Shown: one piece after another, positions 1 to 31,860 of the stretch
How the letters are laid out: every line of letters starts with the position of its first letter
Numbering within the stretch: the first letter of the stretch is position 1
Source of the DNA: Anas platyrhynchos
Taxonomy: Eukaryota > Chordata > Aves > Anseriformes > Anatidae
Length of the DNA stretch: 64,000 bases
Direction of reading: 5' to 3'
NCBI RefSeq assembly: GCF_047663525.1
Contig: NC_092591.1
Location: 31,591,001 to 31,655,000, forward strand
Translations under genes and position numbers: made by a program
Notes under the pieces: model-generated
The model's input: the letters and a program-made list of their open reading frames with translations, nothing else
Told to the model about the DNA's origin: nothing
The model's database searches: none

Positions 1-21974
<21,974 letters not shown>

Positions 21975-22137
21975 AGGTGCTGGTTACTTCTCTCCGACAA
22001 CCCAGATCTTTTCTTGGGTTAACAGCTCAGGCTACGAACACCAAAGATGCACTAAAGGGTGGTGCTGAGCCCCAGAGGGAAAGGGGAGCTCGTTCTGGGT
22101 GGCAGACAGCTTGGAGCCAGCATGCCATAGACTGCTG

Positions 22138-22143
22138 AATAAA
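22138..22143 (+). promoter_or_regulatory. Proximal polyadenylation signal of IGHMBP2
   Basis: Canonical AATAAA 164 bases after the stop codon. It is followed by GAGTCACCGGGCCTCTGG, which is only weakly GU-rich. Confidence 0.6.
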
Positions 22144-22261
22144 GAGTCACCGGGCCTCTGGAAACCCCGGAGCTGCTACGGAGGAAGGAGAGCACTTTCC
22201 TTTGCCCCAGTTACCCTTATTGACAAAGTAATGGATGTACACAGAGAGGCTGCAGCGTGCC

Positions 22262-22267
22262 AATAAA
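22262..22267 (+). promoter_or_regulatory. Distal polyadenylation signal of IGHMBP2
   Basis: Canonical AATAAA, followed after about 40 bases by GTCACTGTGACATTTCTCC, which has some GU/U content. It probably marks the main 3' end. Confidence 0.6.
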
Positions 22268-22285
22268 GACGGATATTAAAACACC

Positions 22286-23344
22286 TAAAGCAATCAGCTG
22301 TCACTGTGACATTTCTCCTGCTCCAGCAAAAAGATAAATGCCTGTGGGCAGTAGTGGGGGAGGAACTGAAAGGCCCCGGGTGACCCTCTCCTCTTCTCTC
22401 AGGAGGATGACTAAGGAAATGGATGCTTCCAGCTCTGCCCTCCCAGCTCCTGTCCCTCCTGGACCCATTACCTGGCCCTGTACCCCCTGAAATAATCCAT
22501 CCCCCACCCCGCTCGCTGCCTGCTGAGCCTCAGCTCTGTAGCATCTCCTCCACAGCCCCCAGCGCCGTTGGCCCCTCTCCTCAATGGCTCGAGGAGGTCC
22601 TGATGAACCACAGTTCTTGAACCACCCCCGAGAAGTGGCTCAGAAAGCCACTTGCTGTCCCCAGGGCAGCAAACAAGTCATTCTAGGAGGAAGGGAAAGC
22701 TGCTGAGAAGCCTGCACAGAGGAGGGCCTGGAAGAGGAGCAGCAAAACCACCAAACCATGCATGCCTTGGCATTTAAGAGCTTTGCAGCTCTTGCCCACT
22801 GGCGATTTCAGCCTCACTGAACACCAGGGGAAGGCACTCATCTCATCCTGACCCAAAAAAAAAAAAAAAAGCTCAGCAATTTGCAGGGGCTGCACATTAG
22901 GCAAACCTTCCTCTTTCTTTCTTCCCAAACACTAGGCGAAGTAGCTAATAAGCACGTTTTTCCCCTCAAATCTCGCTGCCTGTCAGTACCGGCTACGCAA
23001 AAATAAACACAACAAGAAGTGATGCTGAGCATCCCTTGGCTCATGCCCCAGTCCCCAGGGTCAGCCATGTGTCAGCTCACCGAGGGACAGCGCCGGCTCA
23101 CGCGGCAGCGGCGTGGTGGCAGCAGATGGGACCGGGAGGGCTCCTGGGGGGAGAGGTGGGGAGGAGGGAGAGCGTGGGAGAGAGAAAATCTGTGCCTCTG
23201 CCAGCAGCGCTGGGTGCGCACGGGGGAAGGAGTCAGCGCAGCACACGCGAGGGGTTGCGTGGGGGAGAGAAATCGCAGCCTCGTGCCAAAACAGCGGGCA
23301 GACAGGGAAGAGAGAGGAGCAAAGATCACCGCCAGCTCAGGGTA
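22286..23344. other. Intergenic region between convergent IGHMBP2 and SYT12
   Basis: About 1 kb between the two inferred 3' ends. It holds an A tract near 22853-22870 and purine-rich GGGGAGAGG runs near 23120-23280. No exon, RNA gene or known repeat was recognised. Confidence 0.65.
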
Positions 23345-24598
23345 CCACCGCGGTATTATCTTTAATCAGGGCAAAATGGCTCATTCACACTTTTATATAC
23401 TTTTTTTTCCCAGATCAAATCATTCAAGCAACTCATTCCCTCATGTAGCCCACCCCGTGGAGGCAGCTCCGTGGCAAACAGCACCCCCAACACACACACA
23501 GGTTTCCCTGCCTGGTTTTCTGCAGGCAGAGACCAGCCCAGGCTCTGCTGAGAGCACATCCCCAGAGCATCCTCTGCCTGCCAGCTCCCTCCATCTGTCA
23601 GCCTCCAAAAAACGGGGGGAATCGGCTCCCCAAAAAAGCTAACTTTATGCAGGGGACCTTGCTGGGGACAGGAGCCCACAAGCAGACAGTGCCCAAAGAG
23701 GTATTTTCCCCTCCTTTCTCCCTGAAAGAGGAGATGGGCTTAAAAATTAGGAACTGGGGAGGGGTCTCTGGTGCCTGCTGAACTTGGCCCTGCTGTAGGG
23801 GCAGCCCAGGGGTTATCTCAGCTGGGGAAAGGGCTGGGGTGGGGACAGGTGCCCCTGCTCACATTTCACCTACAGGGGATGACTCAGGCTGGACTCGACC
23901 TCAAACCCAAGGGGTTTAAAGACCGCTCATGAAGTCCTGACACCCCTCAGCAGCATCTGCCTTGATTTATGCTGCTGGAAAGGCGATGGAAGGAAAGAAA
24001 AGATAAATAACAACCGTTTGTTTTTTTTTTCTGCTGTTATTTCTCCCTTCTTCCTTGCAATTTGAAGTGGTTCAACCCTGGCGCAGTGCACTGAAACCCC
24101 TCCGAAACCCAACAGAAAGTCCCCACGTGCCGAGAGAAACCGCGCGGTGCCGGCCTTGGTCGCCCCCCTCGGCATTTTCCCCTCGCTTGCCCCAAAAGCG
24201 CCTTCTGAAGCAGCCCGTCGCGGTCCCCCCAGCGGTCCCCAGAGGCCACGTTTGGGGTCCCCACCGGTCCGAGGAGCCCGGCTGGGGGGGGAGGGCATGC
24301 AGGATGCTCGGGAGCCTGGCAGGCAGCCGGGCAGCAGTTTGGGGAGGATTTTGCTGGTTTTGGTCCTTCCTCGGCGGGTCCCTTGGCAGCTCCCAGCGCA
24401 TGCGGATGGCGAGAGAGACGCGGACAGGAGTTTCTCCATCCTCCTCCCCGTCCAGGCTTTCGGCAGCAAGATGCTGGGGCCGAGGCGTGCCGGCAGCTCT
24501 GCCCTTTGGGGCCAGCCCCAGACCTCTGGGCACGGCCCTCAGCCGCCGTCGGGGCGCAGGGTCCCGGGGGCACGCGGGGCTCCCCCCCGCCGGCAGCT
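23345..24598 (-). other. SYT12: SYT12 3' UTR (inferred)
   Basis: From the stop to a putative cleavage site after an ATTAAA hexamer (complement of 23361-23366). No canonical AATAAA was found on this strand between the stop and IGHMBP2. Open frames here on either strand have no recognisable domains. Confidence 0.5.
23361..23366 (-). promoter_or_regulatory. Candidate polyadenylation signal ATTAAA for SYT12
   Basis: The minus strand reads GATTAAAGATAATACC, followed by GCGGTGGTACCCTGAGC, a short GU-containing downstream element. ATTAAA is the commonest variant of the signal. Assigned by position only. Confidence 0.45.
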
Positions 24599-24772
24599 TT
24601 AGTTCCTCCGCAGCGGGTGCCACATGGACACGGGCTTCCTCAGCGTGGCCAGCATCTGGTTCCAGTGGGTGATGCCCATGCCGCTGGCCGCCGGGCCGAT
24701 GAGGACGTGGCCCGTGTTGTCGGCACGGCCGTCCTCGCCGCTCTCCGCCACCGTCACCCGCAGGGACAGGTC
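24599..24772 (-). CDS. SYT12: SYT12 terminal coding exon
   Basis: Encodes [20 protein letters not shown], then [37 protein letters not shown] and [20 protein letters not shown] is the signature end of synaptotagmin C2B. Acceptor ccccacag. Confidence 0.97.
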   Translation of the reverse strand, partial: DLSLRVTVAESGEDGRADNTGHVLIGPAASGMGITHWNQMLATLRKPVSMWHPLRRN

Positions 24773-27700
24773 CTGTGGGGGCAGAATGCCCCATATGTAC
24801 GTATCCCCACACCACCAACCACACGTGCAGGTAGAAATGTGCCCCCCCCCCCCCAATACCGTCCCATATACATCCCACCCCATAAACGCACATCCACCCA
24901 AACCCCGTGCATTCCCCTACACCCCCGCCCCCCTCGTGCACATATCCCTACATCCTCCCCCCCACATACTGGGAAACCACGTGTGCCCATCCCCACACAC
25001 AGCCTTACCCTTTACATACCCCCAATACCTCCCACCCCACATGTACTCATCACCTTACCTCACCCCACACCCCCTGAACCCATAAATGCACCCACCTACA
25101 ACCTATGTGAATTCCCTACACCCCACACACCCCACACAACACATCCCACCAGCAGCCATACCCTGCGCATACACGTGTCCTCCTACAGCCATACCCCATC
25201 CATACACATCCCCCTGCACCCCAAAATCATAAACGCCCATCCCTACACACACACCCTCACCCGATTCCTGCACCCCTGTACCCCCACCCCATCCATACGC
25301 TCCCTGCTGAACCATACAAGCACCCTACACCCCCTACGATTCCCTCTCCCCCCCTAGCACAGGGATTTGGGGCCCCGTGGAGCAGGACCCCCAGGCTGGG
25401 ACGGACCTGGAGCACGATGGCCGGCACCGAGAAGATCATGGCCTCGTTGAACACGGGGTTGTTGTCGTCCCTCTTCACCGCCGTCTTCTTCTTGCTGATC
25501 TTCCTCCCGTCCTGCAGCAGGTAGACCTTGACGAAGGGATCTGCTCGGGAGAGAACAGCCTCAACGTGGAGCCAGCGACCTCCCCGGGTGGCTCTGCCGC
25601 CCCGAGGCAGCACGGGGACACACGGGGATGAGCACCCTGCTCACCTGCGGTCACTTTGCCGTTGGACCACACGAGGTTTTTGGCTTTGACCACCACCACC
25701 GTCAGCCGCTCGGCCGTGGGCAGGTAGCTCAGCGACAGCAGGATCTCCCCCACCGTGTCCACCGCCTGCGGGACACACCAGCCCTCCAGGAGAGGGACAC
25801 AAAAACCCCAAAACACCCCAAACCCGGGCACGCAGAGCCTCGCCACCACCCTGCTTCACCTTGTTCATGTCCTGCAGGTAGAGCCAGGCGTTGAAGGGGC
25901 GCAGGGCCAGGTCCAGGTCGGAGAGCTTGAGCTCGGCCACGCCGGTGCTGACGTTCCTCTCGTCCTCGTCGATGCCGAAGACGGAGAAGCGCAGGCTGTT
26001 CTCCTCCAGCGCCGCCGGGTCCAGCGGGATGGAGAAGCGCTCGTCGAAGGCCACGGCGTAGGCGCTCCGCTGGATCTGCCGCGGGGAGAGCCAGGGGCTG
26101 GATGGAGAGGAGCCCCCCGTACCACCACCACCATCCCCTCTGCCCACCTCACCCCCCCTGAGACCTCCTAAGGAGACTTCCCTGCACTCCCTCGTCAGCT
26201 CTGCCCAACCTCTGCAGTCCCCAGGGGATTGAAGTGCCTCTGAGGGAAAGGCAGAGCTGCAGAAAATTGGCTTTATAGCACTGATCGCTCTCGGTCTGCA
26301 GCCTACGATGTGTTTGGGGGACGTCTGGATGAAAGCTACTGTAAGAAATTTTAGCCATCATTTAAAAGTAAAGCAAAAACAACGAAAAAGCAGGTACTGC
26401 AGAGCATTAAAGGGAAAAAAAAGACTTTATGACTTGTCTCAGGATTGCAAAAGAGGGTAAATAGGGCTGGTAAATTATGAATAATGATGCTAAATAATAA
26501 ATATCTCCGGAGCGTAAATACAGAACCTGATGTTAGGATGGAAAAATGGGTTTAAACGAGCACTGGGAAAATATTTCACTGTCTTTTTGTGCGCCTCCAC
26601 CCCCAGGGAATTGGCGTTCTTCGGTGGGATGGGGATTTCTGCTCCTTTCTGGAACAGCCTGATAAAATCAAGCTGGCAGACCCAGAGGCTTTCCAAAATC
26701 CCTCTGCAAAAAGCCAAGTTGCCAAGAGGCAACTGGGGGCTCCTGCTTTCCCAGAGCACCTTCTGGGGTGTTCTAAAAAAAAATAATAATGGAGTTTTTT
26801 TTCCCCAAAAAACAGCTCTGATCATGCCTGCAAGAAGGAGGCAGGAACGCCAAGGCAGCCCCGTTGCCTTTTAATCTGTCTGTGCAATATTTTTGGCCAC
26901 CCCATCACATGCAGAGAGGGACTCCAGGACTCATTCCCCTCCAGTACCCCATCCGGGACCCCCACCACCCAAAAACCCCGCAACCAGCCCCAAACTCAGC
27001 ACAGGTGAGCCCGGACCCCTTTCCACCCCAGGACCCGTCAGCACCCTACACACCCATATTCCCCGCGTGGGGTTTTTGGGGTAGGAGCCGCTCACCCGGG
27101 AGATGCCGACGATCTGCTCGGCCGGCAGCAGGCTGATGCGCATGAAGCAGGACTCGAAGCGCGTGTCCTCCTTCTCCAGCAGGTCCTTGCCCTGCAGCAG
27201 CGTCACGTGCAAGGTGGCCGCCTTCCCGTCGTACTCCATGGACACCTCCACCTGCCCCACGGTGACGTCCTGCCCGAAGTTGTTCCCGATGGAGGAGATG
27301 GAGCTGAGCGAGTCGGCCGAGATGGATTTCTTCAAGGGGCCGTAGGGGGCCAGCCCCAGGTCTTTGCTCATCAGCTCCAGGCTCCCCAGCTCATTGATGC
27401 TCTCAAAGGTGTCAGCCGCCCGCAGGCTGGCTTGGCGGACGGGCGACGTCTTCTCCAGCCCCCTCTGCGAGCCCATGGTGGCCCCGCGCTGCGAAGGAGA
27501 AGCGATCACCACCACTCGGTCCGAGTTCACCCCAGGAGCAGCGCTGAGCCCAGCTCTCCATCCCCAATTTATTCATTATTTTTACCTTGTGCTTGACATC
27601 CGAGCACGCCGCCCCGTATTTCTGCTCCAGGTAGCGGTAGTCATAGTTGGGGAAGGGGGACGGCGCCGGGTAGCTGCCGGAGCGCCAGAGCTTCCACAGG

Positions 27701-28748
27701 TTGAGGGCCGCGATCCCCAGCAGCGCCAGCGCGCCCGCGGCGTAGATGCCGACCTCCCAGCGCGGCGGGCTGGCGGCCACTGCAAGGGGACAGAGGCACC
27801 GTGAGCCACCCGCGGAGGGGGCTTCGGCCACGTCCCCACCAGGAGCTCCTCATCCCCTTGATATAGGATCAGCTGCAGGGGCTGGGAATTAATTGAGGCT
27901 GCCCGTGGGTTGAAAAAAGGTGGTTGGCAGTGCTCTGCAAGCCTAAAGTGGCAGATTTTTGGCCAAGCAAAATCTGGTGAGGTGCAGGTGAGTTTCTGCC
28001 CCGCTCCCCACAGGTAATGTTGGTGAGTGGCTGCAGCACCCCCAGGATGCAGGGAGCCCCTGGCAGCTCGCAGCAATCCCGCATCGCCTTCACGCTGAAG
28101 GGAACTGCTTGGGATGCCAAAAAAAAAAAGAAAAGGAAAAAAATTAGGAATGGGAAAAAAAATGGAAATGGGGGAAAAAGAACCCTAAGGGTAAGTGATG
28201 GGGGATGCAGAGGAAAAAGCCCGGCTGGAGGCTGCGAACTGGGTCGGCTGCGATGGCACAGGAGCCGTCGGTGCTGCATTGCAGCAGCCTCCATCGCCCG
28301 AGCGATTCGAGCAGCGCCGGTGGCTCAGCCTAACACGAAGAACAGGAGGGGAGCCGGGAGCGGGGGGGAAGAGATTTGTGGTTACTGAGCACTGCCGGGG
28401 GCCCCCCAGCGCTGCCTCCTGCGTCACGCCGCCGTGCTCCTGCCTTCAGCTTCGGCTTTGGAGGCAGGAGCCGAAGCCAGGGTGGTGCCTGCCTTTTTTA
28501 GGGCAGAGTGCCTAATATTGCAAAGTTTACTCATTTTCCTTTTTCAATTAAAAAAAAGTCAGAAGATTTAACTCCATGCTCACGTGTGACACTGAGGGGC
28601 TGCTGCTGAAAGCAGCAGGGACCAGCAGCCCTCCTGTGGGGCTGTGTGTGCCAGCACCGAGGGCTCAGCCCGTTCCCAAAATCCCTTCCCCGAGCTCCTT
28701 AAAGCACTCACCGCTCAGGCGGTACCTGCCCGCGTGGTCGCTGTCCAT
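24599..28748 (-). CDS. SYT12: SYT12, synaptotagmin-12 (complete coding sequence)
   Basis: Seven coding exons on the minus strand: 28748-28712, 27779-27586, 27488-27096, 26075-25860, 25765-25645, 25540-25407 and 24772-24599. They join in phase to 422 residues plus TAA; human SYT12 has 421. Order: short lumenal N terminus, one membrane span (about residues 22-41), a Ser-rich linker ([12 protein letters not shown]), C2A (about 155-275) and C2B (about 285-410). SYT12 (Srg1) is a synaptic-vesicle protein that does not bind calcium like SYT1. Here C2A lacks the usual Asp in its loop-1 region ([11 protein letters not shown] where SYT1 has SDPYVKV), while C2B keeps [10 protein letters not shown]. The match to SYT12 rather than other synaptotagmins rests on [19 protein letters not shown] and the C terminus MWHPLRRN. 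The ATG has a strong context (GCCATGG). The gene converges on IGHMBP2. Confidence 0.97.
24800..25365. repeat. C-rich degenerate tandem-repeat block in SYT12 last intron
   Basis: The + strand consists mostly of short CACCC, ACACCCC and CATACCCC words with very few G over about 560 bases. A longer sub-unit resembling CATAAACGCxCATCC recurs at 24881, 25081 (CATAAATGCA) and 25228. It fills nearly all of the 634-base intron (24773-25406), whose transcribed strand is therefore G-rich. Read as a decayed minisatellite. Confidence 0.75.
25407..25540 (-). CDS. SYT12: SYT12 exon: C2B polybasic region
   Basis: Encodes [20 protein letters not shown], then [20 protein letters not shown] and AIVLQ. The lysine-rich [10 protein letters not shown] strand is the membrane/AP-2 binding polybasic region of C2B. 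The donor is CTCCAG|gtccgt, weak at +3/+4 but keeping G at +5. Confidence 0.96.
25645..25765 (-). CDS. SYT12: SYT12 exon: start of C2B
   Basis: Encodes [20 protein letters not shown] and then [40 protein letters not shown] is the typical C2B opening. The loop-1 segment [13 protein letters not shown] keeps only the second of the two Asp residues used for calcium in SYT1. Donor CCGCAG|gtgagc. Confidence 0.97.
25860..26075 (-). CDS. SYT12: SYT12 exon: second half of C2A
   Basis: 72 whole codons, residues 209-280: [20 protein letters not shown], then [20 protein letters not shown] and [23 protein letters not shown] is identical to human. Acceptor gccgcggcag, donor AACAAG|gtgaag. Confidence 0.97.
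26076..27095 (-). other. SYT12 intron, 1.0 kb
   Basis: Intron inside C2A, from gtgagc to gcggcag. The + strand is C-rich near 26880-27060 (runs of CCCC). No exon or recognised repeat is seen. Confidence 0.78.
27096..27488 (-). CDS. SYT12: SYT12 exon: linker and first half of C2A
   Basis: 131 codons, residues 78-208. The linker has [15 protein letters not shown] and the phosphorylatable-looking [15 protein letters not shown]2A begins [10 protein letters not shown] and runs through [12 protein letters not shown] and [20 protein letters not shown]. The exon has acceptor ttcgcag, an uncommon cgcag ending, and donor CCCGG|gtgagc. Confidence 0.97.
27586..27779 (-). CDS. SYT12: SYT12 exon with transmembrane segment
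   Basis: Encodes residues 13-77. The membrane span reads [20 protein letters not shown] and is followed by a positively charged stop-transfer patch KLWRSGSYP, then [12 protein letters not shown], which is conserved in SYT12. Acceptor ccttgcag, donor CACAAG|gtaaaa. Confidence 0.96.
27780..28711 (-). other. SYT12 intron 932 bp
   Basis: Intron from gtgagt at 28711 to cttgcag ending at 27780. It is A-rich on the + strand near 28120-28180. No other feature is recognised. Confidence 0.8.
28712..28748 (-). CDS. SYT12: SYT12 first coding exon
   Basis: Encodes [12 protein letters not shown] plus one base, then gtgagt. Human SYT12 begins MAVDVAEYHLSV with the same length and the same LSV junction. 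The start codon sits in GCCATGG. The exon probably continues as 5' UTR to an acceptor (gcactgcag) ending at 28777, making the whole exon about 28712-28776. It is too short to be found by open-frame length alone. Confidence 0.93.
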
Positions 28749-28776
28749 GGCAAGCACTCCCCGCTAGTGGGACAGC

Positions 28777-31595
28777 CTGCAGTGCACAGGGAAAAGCAGT
28801 TAGGGTAAGAGGAAAAAAAAATAATTATTTTTTTGTTCTTTCTAAGCAGGGATGCTGAATAGTCTCTTGGTGACTTTTCTCTCTTACCTTCCTCACCCGG
28901 AGGGGTTTTCCCAGGTGAATTCTACGTGAGAACCAGCTTAAACACGAGCAATTTTCCAAACTAGACCTGAACCACGCTCATGGCCAGGGAGGGAGAGCTG
29001 GATTTGCCTGGTGGCTGAAGGTGTGGGCACCACCTTCCAGCTCAGCTGGGCTATCGATGAATTTGGGTATCAGGCCCTGGTAGCCTGATGTGGCTGGCAG
29101 ACCTCCGCTAAGGGCAACGGGGTCCAGCAGGAGAAGGGTTTTCTGAAGGTAACAGAGTCACAAAGCATCCCGAAACAGCAGCAGGGCTCGGAGATGCCCA
29201 CCTTGTCCCCACCTCATACTTGGCTGAGAATGGGGACCTCGTGTCACCCCCGGGCTGAGCACCATGGGGGCTCGTTCAAATCAGCCCCTTTTATCTGCTG
29301 GAAAACCACCTTGCCTAAGAGGTTTCCTTTTCTGGCTTTTTGATACTATGCAAACAAACGAAGTTTAGAGGAACGAGTTTCCCTGCAAAAGTGCAAATAT
29401 CCCCCGTCAAAACACTCCGTTTCCTTCAAAGCCGTGCCCCCCGTGACAGCGTTTTCTGAGGAGCTGTGAGGACAGGCAGCAGCTCCAGCAGCTTTCCGAG
29501 GCATCCCCAAGAGAGCCGCCGGCTGACTGCAGCGTTCAGCGGAGGAATTAAATGAGCTGGTATTTCCCCCAGCAGCGAGACGACATCAGCCTTTCCTGGG
29601 CACGCAAACGAAGGTGCAACCAGAGCTCGGGAGATTTACAGCTTTCTGTGTCAAGCCAGGCTTTCCCCACCTGTTTTTTTTCTTTTTTTTTTTTTTTTGG
29701 TTTGTTTTGTTGTTTTTTTTTTTTGTTGTTTTTTTTTTTTTGCTTGGTGGGACAATCAGGATCCAGGTATTGCAATAGGTTCAGGGCATCTCTGCTCTCC
29801 TAGAGAGCTGCTGCGATGGGACGTGGGGCAGCTCCTGCTCGGGGGGATAAAACGGCTCAAAGGGGGAGACCTGGCACTGAAGCCACGTGTCTGCTGGGAG
29901 AGGGGGGGCAATTCCCTCAAAATTAAGAGGGCTGACACCCCACTGGCCCTTGCTGCTTTGCCCAGCCGAGGCTAGAAGACACTTGCACAAGGGGTCTGTG
30001 TGGTCCCAGCACGTATCAAGCACCGTGGGTAAATCCAGGACACCCCCCAGAGCAAGCTGCAACCCCCAAAAGTCATAACCCAAGTTATAAATGGCAGCAG
30101 TGATCTCTGTGCAAACCTTGCCCACTGCCCCTGGCCACCCAGCATGGGTGAGCTCTGTCCCCTCCACCCTCCAGCACCGTCCCCACATCCTGGGCTGGGA
30201 GCGGGGCTTCTCCATCCCCCCCCAGTCCATCCCCAGCCTCCTGCCAGAAGGTAAAATCCTCGATCCACAATGCAGAAAAGTAGGATGGAGGTTGCTGATG
30301 GTGAGTTTGTTAAAAAATAAATAAATAAAAAATAAATCCAAGACCTGACCCAAGAGGTTGGGCTCTGCCCCTCACCATCCTGAGCCCTGAACGCGATCCC
30401 ACCGCGCTCCCCCTCCCACAGTTACTGCTGCAGAAGGTGAGGGCAGCAGCCACCTCCGCGGCAGACCCCACTCCAGGCACCAAACCATGCCCCTATCTCC
30501 CTGTTTTTTCACCCAAAGAGGACCCTGCACCACCCCAAGCCTCCCGCAGCCCCAAGGCTGCACTCAGTGGCACCGGCGCTCCGAGGGGCTACGGAGCCAC
30601 AGCGGGCACAGGCCTGGATCTGTCCCAACACCAATTGCTGGGTATTTTTTTTTTAATTTTTTTTTTTTTTTGCTTTAAAAGCAGGGAAGAAGGAAATCCT
30701 CGGGACCCTCCTCACCTCCATCCTTAGCCGGGCAGCAGCAGCATTTGCATCCCCGGCAGTGCCTGGGAATGCAGCAGTGCCCAGCCCAGCGAGCCGGGGA
30801 AGCCGGTGCTGAGCCCAGGGGACGATGCTGAACCCAGGGGGTGGCTTTGGGGTCGAAGCAGCCCCCAGCTCCTCCGAGGGTTGCCAGGCTGAGCTCCTTC
30901 CACGGCAGGAATTCCCAGCGCGATGCCAGCCTGGGCTCCTCGCACTGGCTGCGGGGCACAGCGCCTGCTCACAAGTGCAATGAGCTGGGCAGCCTCTGCC
31001 CCGCATCACCCAGTGCCAGGAGGTTTTTTGCCCTAAAGGTTTGGCCCTAAAGCAGCCCAAATCCCCGACCGGGGAGCAGGGGCCCCAGTCACGCCACGTT
31101 TCTGTAGGGTTTCTCTGGAAAAGCGTTTCCCTCCTGGTTCATCCTCACGGCACCACAGCCAGGGCATCGCTCAGCCCCGGGGTCCTGCATCCGCACCCAC
31201 CCGGGGTACCCCAAAATCGCCCCCTCCTGCTGCCCAGGGACCCCCAGCACCCTCTGCTCCCCCCTCGTAGCACCTTTCAGCTCTGCCCTTGCCCCCCCCC
31301 AAGGTATTTTTCTGCTTCAGGACCCGTGTGCAGGAGGCGACGCGCATTGCAATAAGCTCAGAGAGCTGCACCGGCGAACCCCCCCCAAAATAAATAAATC
31401 AGTAAAAAAAAAAAAATAAATGAAAAATAAAACCGCCACCCCAAAACACTGCAAGGGGGCGAGAAGATGCTCTGCAGGGGTCGCACCCCCTGCCTGGGGG
31501 GGGGTGGCACGGACCCGACGGGGGTTTTCCCCCCCTGCTTCCCCCTCTCCCCCTCTATCACCACCACCACCAGCAACCCCGCGTCTCGGACTCAC
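28777..31595 (-). other. Probable SYT12 5' intron
   Basis: Lies between the inferred 5' UTR exon and the acceptor before the first coding exon. It contains T-rich tracts at 29673-29741 and about 30649-30671 and several C runs. No coding exon is seen in it. Confidence 0.5.
29673..29741. repeat. T-rich low-complexity tract
   Basis: About 69 bases of T runs broken by single C and G bases (TTTGTTTTGTTG). It may be the decayed tail of a retroelement, but no element body was recognised beside it. Confidence 0.85.
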
Positions 31596-31860
31596 CGCTC
31601 CTTTGGGGAGAAAAGGGAGAAAAAGCTCATTTTGCGGCCGGGGGGGTGCTGGCAGCGGGCGGCTGGAGCGGGGACTGCGGGAGGGGCCGCCCCCTCCCGC
31701 CCCCCAGGTGCGGCCCCAGCCGCCGCCCGCCCCCTGCAGCCCCCGGCCCCGCCGGGCGGGTTTGGGATCGGCTGCTCCCCCCCCCCCCCAAAGCCCCTTC
31801 CCCGGGTTTGGGTTTCCCCCGGCCACCGGCATCCTTCAGCCCCGGGGTCCTGCGTTAGAT
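31440..31860 (-). promoter_or_regulatory. SYT12: GC-rich CpG island and candidate SYT12 noncoding first exon
   Basis: A block of high GC content with many CpG, including GGCCGGGGGG, GGGCGGCTGGAGCGGGGA and CCGCCGCCCGCCCC. On the minus strand there is a good donor, GGAGCG|gtgagtccgag, with the exon end at 31596. This arrangement suits a TATA-less promoter with a noncoding first exon spliced to the acceptor at 28777. The transcription start cannot be placed from sequence alone. Confidence 0.55.

Larger units (their letters stand above)
21975..22285 (+). other. IGHMBP2: IGHMBP2 3' UTR (inferred end)
   Basis: The stretch after the stop contains two AATAAA hexamers, at 22138 and 22262. The distal site gives an approximately 310-base 3' UTR with a cleavage point about 15-25 bases downstream. 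No transcript data were available to choose between them. Confidence 0.65.

Noticed and set aside
24072..24941. 289-codon minus-strand open frame over the SYT12 last exon
   Set aside because: It is out of frame with the conserved C2B reading and continues into repeat and UTR sequence.
24055..25357. Long plus-strand open frames (205, 151 and 324 codons) across the SYT12 3' UTR, last exon and last intron
   Set aside because: They are antisense shadows. The 324-codon frame runs into the C-rich repeat and yields only Pro/His/Thr low complexity.
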